From Nemertoderma westbladi (taxonomy: Eukaryota > Xenacoelomorpha > Nemertodermatida > Nemertodermatidae): a DNA stretch of 58,573 nt. The translations under genes were made by a program, and so were the position numbers. Numbering within the stretch: the first letter of the stretch is position 1; each line of letters begins with the position of its first letter. Below are positions 48,737 to 58,280 of this stretch, piece by piece. The stretch spans positions 1-58,573 of the forward strand of contig JAUCBJ010000271.1 in the NCBI GenBank assembly GCA_032718475.1, written 5' to 3'. The notes beneath the pieces are model-generated. The model had not been told where the DNA came from. It saw only the letters and a list, made by a program, of their open reading frames with translations, and did not search any database.

Positions 48737-50726
48737 TCTATATATATAAATATCATGTGTCTGTCTGTCTGTCTGTCTGTTTGTTTGTTTGTCTGTCCAA
48801 GCTATACGTTTCTACACACAAGCACCAATCTGAGCTCGCGATACATCGAACGAAAGCTATCGTCACGAGCACGTGCACTGTCGCTATCTCGAGTCTTATT
48901 TTACGCGTTTGTTTGCGTGAATGCAGATTTCGTGAATTTGGTACCGGTAGCGCAGTAGGCCTAGCAGTTCATTCTGTAGGAAACTCTATAACAGCGGTTG
49001 CACCATCAGACTCAATCTGTTCTAAATGATACTTTGCAGATACGTTCCTGACCATAGACTGTGTGTTTGGGAAGACACTGATCAATCTGCAGTTCTCCAG
49101 TCTGCCGCTAGGGGGCGAAATGTCAGAAACTGAAAACCTTCTCCCATTTCGTTATTATTAATGCCTTTTAGCTGATACGTGGCAGAGGTCTACTACACCA
49201 TAGGCTGTGTGTTTTCGGAGGCTGCTGACCAATCTGCAATTCCCCAGTCTGCCGCTAGGGGGAGCAATATCTGAAAGTGAAAACCTTATCCCATTTCGTT
49301 GTTTATAATGCTTTTTTGCTGATACTTGGCAGAAGTCGACTACACCATAGACTGCGTGTTTGTAGAGAACTCTGAATAATCTGAAATTCATCTGTCTGCC
49401 GGTAGGGGGCGCAATGTCTGAAAGTGAAAACCTTCACCCATTTCGTTGTTTATACTGCATTTTTGCTGATACTTGGCAGAGGTCTACTACACCAAGACTG
49501 CGTGTTTGGGGAGGAGCTAGAACCAGTCTGCATTTCTCCAGTCTACCGCTAGGGGGCCAAATGTCTGAAAGTGAAAACCTTATCCCATTTCGTTATTAAT
49601 AATGCTTTTAGGCTGACACTTGGCAGATTTGTATTACACCATAGGGTGTGTGTCTAGGTAAGACGCCGAACAAACTGCAGTTCTCCATTTGGCCGCTAGG
49701 GGGCGAAATGTCTGAACGTGAAAACCTTATCCCGTTTCGTTGTTTCTAATGTTTTTAGGCTGATACTTGTCAGAGGTCTACATCATCAAAGACTGCGTGT
49801 TTGTGGAGAACTAAGACCAATTTGCAATAGCTCTGTCTGCCGCTAGGGGGCGCAATGTCTGAAAGTGAAAACCTTTATGCATTTCATTGTTTATAATGCT
49901 TTTTTGCTGATACTCGACAGAGGTCTACTACACCATAGACTGTGTGTTTGGGGAGGAGTTAGAACCAGTCTGCATTTATCCAGTCTACCGCTAGGGGGCC
50001 AAATGTCTGAAAGTGAAAACCTTATCCCATTTCGTTATTAATATGCTTTCAGGCTGACACTTGCCAGATGTGTAATACACCATAGGGTGTGTGTCTAGGT
50101 AAGACGCCGAACAAACTGCAGTTCTCCATTCGGCCGCTAGGGGCCGAAATGTCTGAAAGTGAAAACCTTATCCCGTTTCGTTGTTTCTAATGCTTTTAGG
50201 CTGATAATTGTCAGAGGTCTACTACACCATAGACTGCGTGTTTGTGGAAAACTCTGACCAATCTGCAATTTCTCAGTCTGCCGCTAGAGGGTGAAATGTC
50301 TCAAGTGAAATCCTTCTCCCATTTCGTTGTTTCTAATGCTTTTTTGCTTATACTTGGGAAAGGTATGCTTGACCATAGGCTGTTTGTATGGGGAGGACGC
50401 TAACCAGTCTCCGGATTTCCAGTCTACTGCTAGGGTGCGAAATATCTGAATCTGAAAAGTAAAAACATTCTCACATTTATTTATTAAAAATGCTTTTACG
50501 CTTATAATTGTCAGAGGTCTACAGTACTACATCATAAGGCTGCATCTATGTGAAGGATGTTGACCAGTGTAGTACTGAAAAAGTAAAACAGCATCAGTCT
50601 TTTGTTTGAGAGAACATTCTCAATCATATAAAGTTTTGTTAAGTTAATTAATTAATTAATGTTTGGAATGGTGAAATAGGCTTGTGAACTAGAAAGCCGT
50701 GGCCCGAAGGGCCACTGGCTTTCTAG
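48737..50726 (+). mobile_element. Helitron-like element E20 (subfamily A, short form; last copy)
   Basis: 1990 bp, short-form A like E3 and E4 but with more differences. It ends in the palindrome (50688-50727) and CTAG, followed by host T (TAGTATATATACG). This is the right edge of the array. Confidence 0.85.
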
Positions 50727-50837
50727 TAGTATATATACGTATATATAGTATAAGCTACCAAATGTTGATAAATATTTTTGTTCTAGAACATTTTTAGTAA
50801 AAAAAATTATCATACAACCTTTATTTAAAAAAATTGT
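50727..50837. other. Array flank, no gene seen
   Basis: AT-rich host sequence with a TATATACGTATATATA palindrome directly next to the last Helitron-like end. No coding signal. Confidence 0.6.
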
Positions 50838-51180
50838 TTCTATCGATATTTTTACTCTCGATATTTTTCAACACTCTATATTTTTCAACACTCGATATTT
50901 TTACTCTCGATATTTTTCAACACTCTATATTTTTCAACACTCGATATTTTTACTCTCGATATTTTTCAACACTCTATATTTTTCAACACTCGATATTTTT
51001 ACTCTCGATATTTTTCAACACTCGATATTTTTACTCTCGATATTTTTCAACACTCGATATTTTTACTCTCGATATTTTTCAACACTCGATATTTTTACTC
51101 TCGATATTTTTCAACACTCGATATTTTTACTCGCGTTATTTTTACTCTCGATATTTTTCATGTCTCGATATTTTTCAATA
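50838..51180 (+). repeat. Minisatellite of TCGATATTTTT units
   Basis: Alternating 15-bp (TCGATATTTTTACTC) and 17-bp (TCGATATTTTTCAACAC) units, with TCTATATTTTT variants in the first half. The long + strand frame across it is a product of the repeat and not evidence of a protein. Confidence 0.9.
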
Positions 51181-51297
51181 TAACCAGGCCGAGGACTGTG
51201 TTAACATTGACGAGGATGGGAGTGACTGTTACTGGACTGATTGTGACTATGTTTCTGTGCAGTTTGATACCTGTATTACTGTCAGTACGGTAGTGTG
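51181..51297 (+). other. Short cysteine-containing open segment, unassigned
   Basis: After the minisatellite the + frame continues with NQAEDCVNIDEDGSDC and a further WTDCDY segment to a stop at 51297. It has four cysteines and an acidic part. An AG precedes it (ATAACCAG), so it could be an exon, but it does not match the receptor L domain expected here. Function unknown. Confidence 0.25.
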
Positions 51298-51494
51298 AAT
51301 GTTGCTGTTGGTACCTCGGTACCTCATTAACTAACTCAGGATAATTTCTTAAACTATCTAATATTATTATTATTATTATTATTGGGTTCTAAGGGACATA
51401 GAAAAGAGGACTGCACTAATGCACCTATCACATCCAACAATTTTATTTTACATAACAAAATAGGTAGCCGGAGCTGTTATTATATATAATACAG
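51298..51494. other. Presumed intron or upstream sequence
   Basis: No coding signal. An (ATT)n microsatellite lies at 51362-51384. The end (ATATATAATACAG) can serve as splice acceptor for the next exon. Confidence 0.5.
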
Positions 51495-51623
51495 CACTGA
51501 AAAGGATCCCGTTGAATAATCTCACCATCATCCGTGGTAAACATGTCGTACAAAACTCAGTCTGCTCCCTTTTCGTAATAAAGAATCCGGATTTGGAATA
51601 TCTCGGTATTGGCTCCCTAAAAG
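51495..51623 (+). CDS. EGFR/ErbB-like receptor, exon of L1 domain
   Basis: This exon encodes a piece of the first ligand-binding L domain of an ErbB-type receptor. The reading LKRIPLNNLTIIRG and the following SLFVIKNPDLEYLGIGSLK align by eye with the ErbB segment RIPLENLQIIRG through GLKELPMRNLQE. Proposed acceptor CAG at 51492-51494 and a strong donor GTAAGT at 51624. The exon enters in phase 1 and leaves in phase 1, which fits the next exon and gives D at the join. An alternative acceptor lies at 51504. The exons for the signal peptide and start of L1 are not in the 770 bp between the array and this exon, so they lie left of the array or are lost. Confidence 0.75.
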
Positions 51624-54573
51624 GTAAGTTTTTCGCGTCACTGATAACTTCATTGCGTATTGTTTGTTGGACTGTGCGGGTGCGTAACTACTGTGTGACT
51701 GACCGTTAGAGGGATTGCGTCACGCACTACTGTGACTTCACCTTAAAATATTATATTGTGTTTCATCAATTAGGCATGTATGAACGTACCGCTGCTGTTC
51801 GTTTCGTCTTGTCTTATGACTTTCTTTACTTTTACTTGTTTGTTAAATCAAAATTGTACGTGTTTTCATTCAGTTTCGACATATTTTTACGTTCTAATTT
51901 CGTGCTGTATTCTTCATTTGTCGACGCCCCATCCCCTGTAGTTAACACACATCCCTTGTTGTTAACTCTCCATCCCCTGTAGTTAACACATATCCCTTGT
52001 TGTTAACTCTCCATCCCCTGTAGTTAACACATATCCCTTATTGTTAATTCTCCATCCCCTGTACTTAAACAAGCATCCCTTATTGTAACTCTCCATCCCC
52101 TGTAGTTAACACACATCCCTTGTTGTTAACTCTCCATCCCCTGTAGTTAACACATATCCCTTATTGTTAATTCTCCATCCCCTGTACTTAAACAAGCATC
52201 CCTTATTGTAACTCTCCATTCCCTGTAGTTAACACACATCCCTTGTTGTTAACTCTCCATCCCCTGTAGTTAACACATATCCCTTATTGTTAACTCTCCA
52301 TCCCCTGTAATTAACACACATCCCTTATTGTTAATTCTCCATCCCCTGTACTTAAACAAGCATCCCTTATTGTAACTCTCCATCCCCTGTAGTTAACACA
52401 CATCCCTTATTGTTAACTCCCCATCCCCTGTAGTTAACACACATCCCTTATTGTTAATTCTCCATCCCCTGTACTTAACAAGCATCCCTTATTGTAACGA
52501 TCCATTCCCTGTAGTTAACACACATCCCTTATTGTTAACTCCCTATCCCCTGTAGTTAACACACATCCTTTATTGTTAACTCCCCATCCCTGTAGTTAAC
52601 ACACATCCCTTATTGTTAACTCCCTATCCCCTGTAGTTAACACACATCTCTTGTTGTTAACTCTCCATCCCCTGTAGTTAACACACATCCCTTATTGTTA
52701 ACTCCCCATCTCCTGTAGTTAACACACATCCCTTATTGTTAACTCTCCATCCCCTGTAGTTAACACACATCCCTTATTGTTAACTCTCCATCCCCTGTAG
52801 TAAACACACATACATCCCTTAATGTTAACTCTCCATTCCCTGTAGTTAACACACATCCCTTATTGTTAACTCTCCATCCCCTGTAGTAAACAAGCATCCC
52901 TTATTGTTAACTCTCCATCCCCTGTAGTAAACAAGCATCCCTTATTGTAACTCTCCATTCCTTGTAGTTAACACACATACATCCCTTAATGTTAACTCTC
53001 CATCCCCTGTAGTTAACACACATCCCTTATTGTTAACTCTCCATCCCCTGTAGTAAACACACATACATCCCTTAATGTTAACTCTCCATTCCCTGTAGTT
53101 AACACACATCCCTTATTGTTAACTCTCCATCCCCTGTAGTAAACAAGCATCCCTTATTGTTAACTCTCCATCCCCTGTAGTAAACAAGCATCCCTTATTG
53201 TAACTCTCCATTCCATGTAGTTAACACACATCCCTTATTGTTAACTCTCCATTCCTTGTAGTTAACACACATACATCCCTTAATGTTAACTCTCTATCCC
53301 CTGTAGTTAACACACATCCCTTATTGTTAACTCTCCATTCCTTGTAGTTAACACACATCCCTTATTGTTAACTCTCCATTCCTTGTAGTTAACACACATA
53401 CATCCCTTAATGTTAACTCTCCATCCCCTGTAGTTAACACACATCCCTTATTGTTAACTCTCCATTCCTTGTAGTTAACACACATACATCCCTTAATGTT
53501 AACTCTCCATCCCCTGTAGTTAACACACATCCCTTATTGTTAACTCTCCATCCCCTGTAGTAAACACACATACATCCCTTAATGTTAACTCTCCATTCCC
53601 TGTAGTTAACACACATCCCTTATTGTTAACTCTCCATTCCTTGTAGTTAACACACATACATCCCTTAATGTTAACTCTCCATCCCCTGTAGTTAACACAC
53701 ATCCCTTATTGTTAACTCTCCATTCCTTGTAGTTAACACACATACATCCCTTAATGTTAACTCTCCATCCCCTGTAGTTAACACACATCCCTTATTGTTA
53801 ACTCTCCATCCCCTGTAGTAAACACACATACATCCCTTATTGTTAACGCTCCATCCCCTGTAGTTGACACACATCCCTTATTGTAACTCTCCATCCCCTG
53901 TAGTTAACACACATCCCTTATTGTTAACTCTCCATCCCATGTAGTTAACACACATCCCTTATTGTAACGCTCCATTCCCTGTAGTTAACACACATCCCTT
54001 GTTGTTAACTCTCCATCCCCTGTAGTTAACACACATCCCTTGTTGTTAATTCTCCATCCCCTGTAGTTAACACACATCCCTTGTTGTTAAATCCCCATAC
54101 ATTGTTGCCGTTATGAGCTCCTACAAAAGTTGATTATTTAGACTTTATTACGAATCGGATTAAACGCGCGCAGTGCAATAAACTCATCAAATATTAGTTC
54201 TAACACAACCGGATGTGCGACCTAGATTTAATAAACCGAAGAAGGCTTACGGAAGCAAAGAACCGCATCGCTGTTTGTTATTTATAGTATTTTTAGTGTT
54301 TCCAAATAATAATGTTAGTGGATTAGAATTCCCATTATACTCTTGTAATTATTCAACAGGATGTATGGACACGGGTTTCGGAAACAACGAACCTTCATAA
54401 TACGAATCGTAGAGAAATCCAGTAATTTTTCATATTATTCATACAGTTAATGTTATATGCCTATGGGTGTGTACAGTAGGAGGGGCGTCGGATAAATAAA
54501 TGTTAATTATAATAAATGGTGAACTTTGCTAATTGTAATTAGTTTAAAATTTGAAAAACCCATTTCGTTACAG
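51624..54573 (+). other. Intron of the receptor gene (2950 bp)
   Basis: Bounded by GTAAGT and TTACAG. Mostly occupied by a minisatellite at 51919-54089. The rest (51624-51918, 54090-54573) has no recognised feature. A 61-codon frame at 54215-54400 with a hydrophobic run (CLLFIVFLVF) has no support as an exon. Confidence 0.7.
51919..54089 (+). repeat. GTTAAC-rich 41-bp minisatellite, about 2.2 kb
   Basis: The unit is about 41 bp, made of two related halves: CCCCTGTAGTTAACACACAT and CCCTTATTGTTAACTCTCCAT minus its last base. About 50 copies are present. Between roughly 53260 and 53880 a longer 86-bp period appears, from an inserted ACAT (ACACACATACATCCC) in every other unit. Short minus-strand frames spaced 86 bp apart come from the repeat. 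Confidence 0.92.
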
Positions 54574-54720
54574 ATATTGTTGTGGGGGGAAGGTCTATCT
54601 GTATAAAACACAATGCACAACTTTGCTACATGAACTTGCTTAACTGGACAGATATCCTCCGCACTACTGAAGATTCTACGAGAATAGATATCGTTAATAA
54701 CGGAGATAAAAACGACAAAT
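54574..54720 (+). CDS. EGFR/ErbB-like receptor, end of L1 domain
   Basis: The frame reads IVVGGRSICIKHNAQLCYM, then LLNWTDIL, ending at GDKNDK. The pattern GG-x-I-x-x-N-x-QLCY-x-W-x-DI is the conserved end of the ErbB and insulin-receptor L1 domain; ErbB2 has NPQLCYQDTILWKDIF. The acceptor is TTACAG. The donor at 54721 (GTTGGT) is weak but gives phase 1, and joining to the next exon makes a cysteine, as expected at the start of the cysteine-rich domain. Confidence 0.8.
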
Positions 54721-55424
54721 GTTGGTTTTTTTTATAACTTTACTATGCGAACTAGCTCACTCCCAATAATTAGTGAACAGAACCTCGTATATCGAGGCTT
54801 GTAATCTGCCACAACTATATATAAAATATATTTAAGAGAGGTAACATCCATCTGCTTATAATTTAAATTGATATAAACGGGATATTTCTGTGATTGCTTG
54901 ATAAAGTAATCCGTTAGGATTGTGAAATATTGCAATAATTTAAATAAATTTAAATTATAAAATATATAAATTATGTTTCCTGATGTCGTTGTAATTATAC
55001 TGTAGCCCGTCTTTGTTATTCTAGGTATTTTCATTAATTCGATCTCTGTATAACTCTAAAGGTCTACGACATTTTGTTTGCATATACACCTAATGCTAAC
55101 TCAGACCCGTTTAATTTACTAATGTCCCTCCCTGTATTCCGAACTGCTGCAGTAACAATTATATTCTATGGGAGAGGCAGTTAGGCCAATGACACAAAGA
55201 TATAATAGATTCATGGTATACAGATATGATTCACAGATATAATAATTAATATAGACTCATGTGAATGTGATCGATCCACGCATGGGACGGGAAGTTTTCA
55301 TTTCGACAATAATGTTTTAAAGGGAATAACCAGGGCTTTGCTATTTACTTTTACTTCCATATCTACCCCGGCCCCTAAAGAACACAGTTCCAGAGACTGT
55401 TATTGGGTTATTAAATTAATTTAG
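54721..55424 (+). other. Intron of the receptor gene (704 bp)
   Basis: AT-rich, ending AATTTAG. A 100-codon minus-strand frame (54732-55034) has the composition of AT-rich noncoding DNA. Nothing else seen. Confidence 0.65.
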
Positions 55425-55621
55425 GTAAATCTGTCCATTGCGATGGCCAATGCTCCTCGGGTTATTGCTCCGGTCCCGATGTCGGCGATTGCCAAACATT
55501 GACTTATGTCGGTTGCCCCGCGTGCAATAATCGTTGCTACGAAACAGAAACTAATCAGAAGAAATGTTGTTTCTCTGAATGCGCGGGCGGTTGCTTTAAT
55601 AGCAGCGCGGATGGTTGCTAT
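55425..55621 (+). CDS. EGFR/ErbB-like receptor, furin-like cysteine-rich domain
   Basis: The encoded segment has 13 cysteines besides the one formed at the splice join. It contains CDGQCSSGYCSG, DCQTLTYVGCPACNNRC, KKCCFSECAGGC and DGCY. The spacing follows ErbB domain II (C-x3-C-x3-C-W-G, CQ-x-LT, CC-x3-C-A-x-GC), closer to ErbB than to insulin receptors because of the DCQTLT part. Acceptor AATTTAG, donor GTAAGT at 55622, entering in phase 1 and leaving in phase 0. Extracellular; in the family this domain links the two L domains. Confidence 0.85.
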
Positions 55622-56744
55622 GTAAGTATAATGGTTGCTATGTGTGTACAATCAATGGTTGCATGTAAGTATGATGTATTAAATTAAAATTTGATTAATA
55701 TTAAATTTTGATAAATTACAATAGCCATTCTTCCCGCCCGTATTAGGGGGAACACACCCGTTGCTGAAACCATAAATCATAACTTTGTTAATATAAAATA
55801 ACTATAGAAGACCCCATAAAGTTTTTATTTTCAAAAATCCTTAAATTATTAAACTCTAAGGTGAATGAAATACCAAAACGATACTGGAACAACATTATTA
55901 ATAATAAAATAAGCCCGTTACTAGGGTAACAATATAATAATAACTTCGCTTGTGATCATGAATGTTCAGTTATGTAACATATTATGCATCCGATAAGTAC
56001 ATATAAAATATTTCTGACGGTTATTATACATACTACAAAATGTTTCCGGTTGCTATTGTTACCAGAAAATACCTCGGCCTACAACTGTATCGAGAAATAA
56101 TTGTCTTGGGTTATGAAAATGTAAGGCAATTGATCCTAAATGGAATTCATTTTAAACTGATCTAAACTCTCTAACTACTGTATATTTAAAGTGATGAAAC
56201 AGTACAGAAGGTCATTTTTTACTGTTTCCATGGATACATGGAAAGTGACAATACATTTTTATCACGATTAAAAACCATTAAAAAGATATAGGGCAATGTT
56301 TCTGAAAGTTTCATCAATAATGAATATGAGTAATGAATAATTTCAGGAGCACGTATTTGACATTGGTTTAGAAAAATATTAATATTTGCAAAAATGATTT
56401 TAAACAGATACCATGATATCTGGTTTCTAAAACCTACCTTAGCAACGGTCTGATGCCGGTTTAGGAGGGGCAGGTCAAGGTTAGATTTATGTAGGGTCAA
56501 TAGAAAGTAGTGTTATGATCTGTCGCAATGGTGAAACGGGACCCTTAAAATTTCCAATTGAGCTTAGCATTCGACGGATTCGGAATCAGCACACTCGATT
56601 TAGCTTAAAACCGTCGAATGGCCGGCCATTACCCAAATTAGCTTTCGCCTTCACTTTCTAGGAGTTTTTCAGGATTTGGTTAACCAGACCGATAATGTCT
56701 TTGTAAGTGTAAATTTAATTTGCCAATTAATATTATAATTTTAG
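55622..56744 (+). other. Intron of the receptor gene (1123 bp)
   Basis: Starts GTAAGTATA and ends AATTTTAG. Contains an inverted repeat CATTCGACGG (56568-56577) / CCGTCGAATG (56611-56620) overlapping the 14-bp palindrome AATGGCCGGCCATT (56617-56630). No coding support for frames within. Confidence 0.7.
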
Positions 56745-56887
56745 AGCTGCGTGCATTTCTCGAAGAACGGAACTTGTGTAGAATCTTGTGGGGAGTCAAC
56801 CTACGCCATGGGTTTCCAATGCGTGGAACAGTGCGAACCAAGATATGTCATTCAAAATACAGCCAGTGAATCGTTTTGTACCAAAAG
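56745..56887 (+). CDS. EGFR/ErbB-like receptor, second furin-like exon
   Basis: Begins SCVHFSKNGTCVESC and continues GESTYAMGFQCVEQCEPRY to SFCTK. Joined in phase 0 to the previous exon it gives DGCY-SC, matching ErbB DC-x-x-C, then C-x-C pairs as in domain II. Between CVESC and QCVEQC there are only about nine residues, whereas ErbB receptors have a long loop here carrying the dimerization arm. Acceptor TTTTAG, donor GTAGGC at 56888, leaving in phase 2. The next exon is not visible before the window ends. Confidence 0.82.
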
Positions 56888-56929
56888 GTAGGCAAAACTG
56901 AAAGTAAATTTAAAATGATTAATACAGTT

Positions 56930-57835
56930 TGCAATTTGTACAGTAACCTGCCTGCTTTACCTATCTGTAGTACAGTAGGTTTACAGTTCATGGTAAATAT
57001 TTGTTTAGAATTCTGTAGTAAGTATAATTTGCGGCTCAGTACGGACCCAAACCCAAAGAAATCGAAATCAAAATGTATTCCATTTAATTTTTCATGGAAA
57101 CAACCATTGTGTAATATCATGGCAAACAATAATGTACTTCCTTGGGTTAAAGAGGCAATGCATCTGGGGAATGTTATAAATTTCAAAGGTACAACCGACA
57201 CCGACATAGACCGCAAACGCGGCGCATTTATTGGGACATTGGATAATCTAAGAAATGAATTTCGATTCGCAGTACCCAGTTGCATTACTAAAATACAGAA
57301 ATTATACTGCACAAGTTTTTACGGTAGCCCAATATGGGATTTATCGTCAGATAATTGTAGAAGAGTTCTTACAGCGTGGAATAACAATGTCAGATGGGTT
57401 TGGGCTTTGCCTTATAATAGCCATAGGTTTATTGTGCAACATTTAGTTAATTTTCCACACCCTTACAGTATGCTTCGCAAACGGTTTGTTAAATTTAAAG
57501 ACACAGTGCTGAATAGCGATCGGTCATTGGTTATGTGTAAGGTTATTAGCTAATTTAACCATGTTTGATTGTCGGTCAATTTCAGGTAGGAATTTGAGAC
57601 GAATAGGTAACGAATGTAATATTTCAGACCTAAATTGTATAACACCAATGTTAGCAGGCCGTTTATCGTACGTTGAAATTCCGGATGAACAGGAATGGCG
57701 TCCGTTAATTTGTAACGAGTTATCATTAGCAATCATTAATGAATTAACGGTTCCCGGTTTCAGCTACGATGAATTAGTATATGCGCAATTACGTTGCAAC
57801 GTTCTAATATTATATTGTCTGTTGACTTGTTCACT
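56930..57835 (+). pseudogene. LINE RT C-terminal remnant in intron
   Basis: The frame ending at 57553 shows GLQFMVNICLEFCSKYNL, STDPNPKKSKSKC, PWVKEAMHLGNVI, KRGAFIG, LYCTSFYGSPIWDL and AWNNNVRWVWALP. This is the region after the RT active site in CR1/jockey-like LINEs of marine invertebrates. A frameshift near 57550 moves it to the frame of SGRNLRRIGNECNI, ending near 57830. The RT core and endonuclease are missing. It lies in the intron after the second furin-like exon, same strand as the gene. Different from the other two LINE remnants. Confidence 0.8.
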
Positions 57836-58256
57836 AGGTACGTTTAATGCTTATTCTGTACATACATTTATATATCTAGGCCTCTTTTGTGCTCTTAATT
57901 TTTGCTTCATTTTTTTTCCTTCTTTTTTGTCATACATACATACATACACATCTGTCTGTACTATTGTGTTTTAATCAATATGTACGATAATAATAATAAT
58001 AATAATAGTAGGCCTAAAGTGTACTACTACCTTATCTGACTTTGGGTGTATTTGAATTGTTAGTTTGGTTAGGGTTAATTTGGTAATCCTCAACCCTAAT
58101 TAATATTATTATGTAACACTAAACCTAAGTCATAATCTAAGAAATTTAGAAGAATTTCGGCTATTATTGCCATATGAGATATATAGATATAGAGAGATAG
58201 GATATGCAACTTAAGACTGCCTGTTCAATAGAAGTGGATTAGGTGGGATAGTGAAT
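57836..58256. other. AT-rich noncoding stretch with microsatellites
   Basis: (CATA)n at 57931-57949 and (ATA)n near 57987-58008. No gene or exon recognised. Confidence 0.6.
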
Positions 58257-58268
58257 GTCAGGGGCAAG

Positions 58269-58280
58269 TGGCTGAACTGG
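58269..58280 (+). promoter_or_regulatory. Pol III A-box-like element
   Basis: TGGCTGAACTGG fits the TRGYNNARNNGG-type consensus. It lies 60 nt upstream of the B box. Confidence 0.6.

Larger units (their letters stand above)
1..50726 (+). repeat. Head-to-tail array of Helitron-like elements
   Basis: About 20 copies of a rolling-circle-type element lie in one orientation. At intact junctions the 3' end of one copy (palindrome, then CTAG) touches the 5' end of the next (TCTATATATATAAATA or TCTAATATATATAAAT) with no host bases between. Three subfamilies occur. A has a 5' block containing AAGCTATACGTTTCTAC. B has a 5' block containing CATCGGCTATACAATCG. C has a CCTCTGTCTGTGAGTCTG start. A and C share a region near GTCGCTATCTCGAG; B differs. 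The body of each copy is core tandem repeats of about 147 bp. The 5'-TC, 3'-CTAG, terminal hairpin and A/T target are established Helitron hallmarks. The GTCY microsatellite plus core tandem repeats recall DINE-1/HINE and oyster pearl elements. The class assignment is therefore inferred from structure; no RepHel gene is present. Confidence 0.85.

Noticed and set aside
5513-50000. Frames beginning MARRATGF and containing SVCLSVCLSVCL
   Set aside because: Produced by the terminal palindrome followed by the GTCT microsatellite and A 5' block; lengths follow the microsatellite.
1-50726. CRISPR-like regular repeats
   Set aside because: The repeats are contiguous diverged monomers in a eukaryotic genome, without unique spacers or cas genes.
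844-50727. Terminal palindromes as ends of TIR DNA transposons (MITEs)
   Set aside because: Each palindrome is a self-contained hairpin at one end only. The opposite end has TC and no matching inverted repeat, and no target duplication flanks the copies.
844-50727. Hairpins as bacterial rho-independent terminators
   Set aside because: No U tract follows, and introns and retroelements show that this is an animal genome.
50834-51180. Protein made of YFSTLDIFTLDIF repeats
   Set aside because: Directly encoded by the TCGATATTTTT minisatellite; the frame is open only because the units lack stops.
53348-53874. Series of 60-codon minus-strand frames (MCVNYRGW type)
   Set aside because: Spaced 86 bp apart as the higher-order period of the minisatellite; repeat artefacts.
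54215-54400. 61-codon frame with a hydrophobic run resembling a signal peptide
   Set aside because: It lies in the intron between two in-phase receptor exons. It has no splice or domain support, and the hydrophobic run is not preceded by a plausible start context.
54732-55034. 100-codon minus-strand frame
   Set aside because: Composition of AT-rich intron sequence; no domain, opposite to the exons on both sides.
56219-56500. 93-codon minus-strand frame
   Set aside because: Lies in the intron between the two furin-like exons and shows no recognisable domain.
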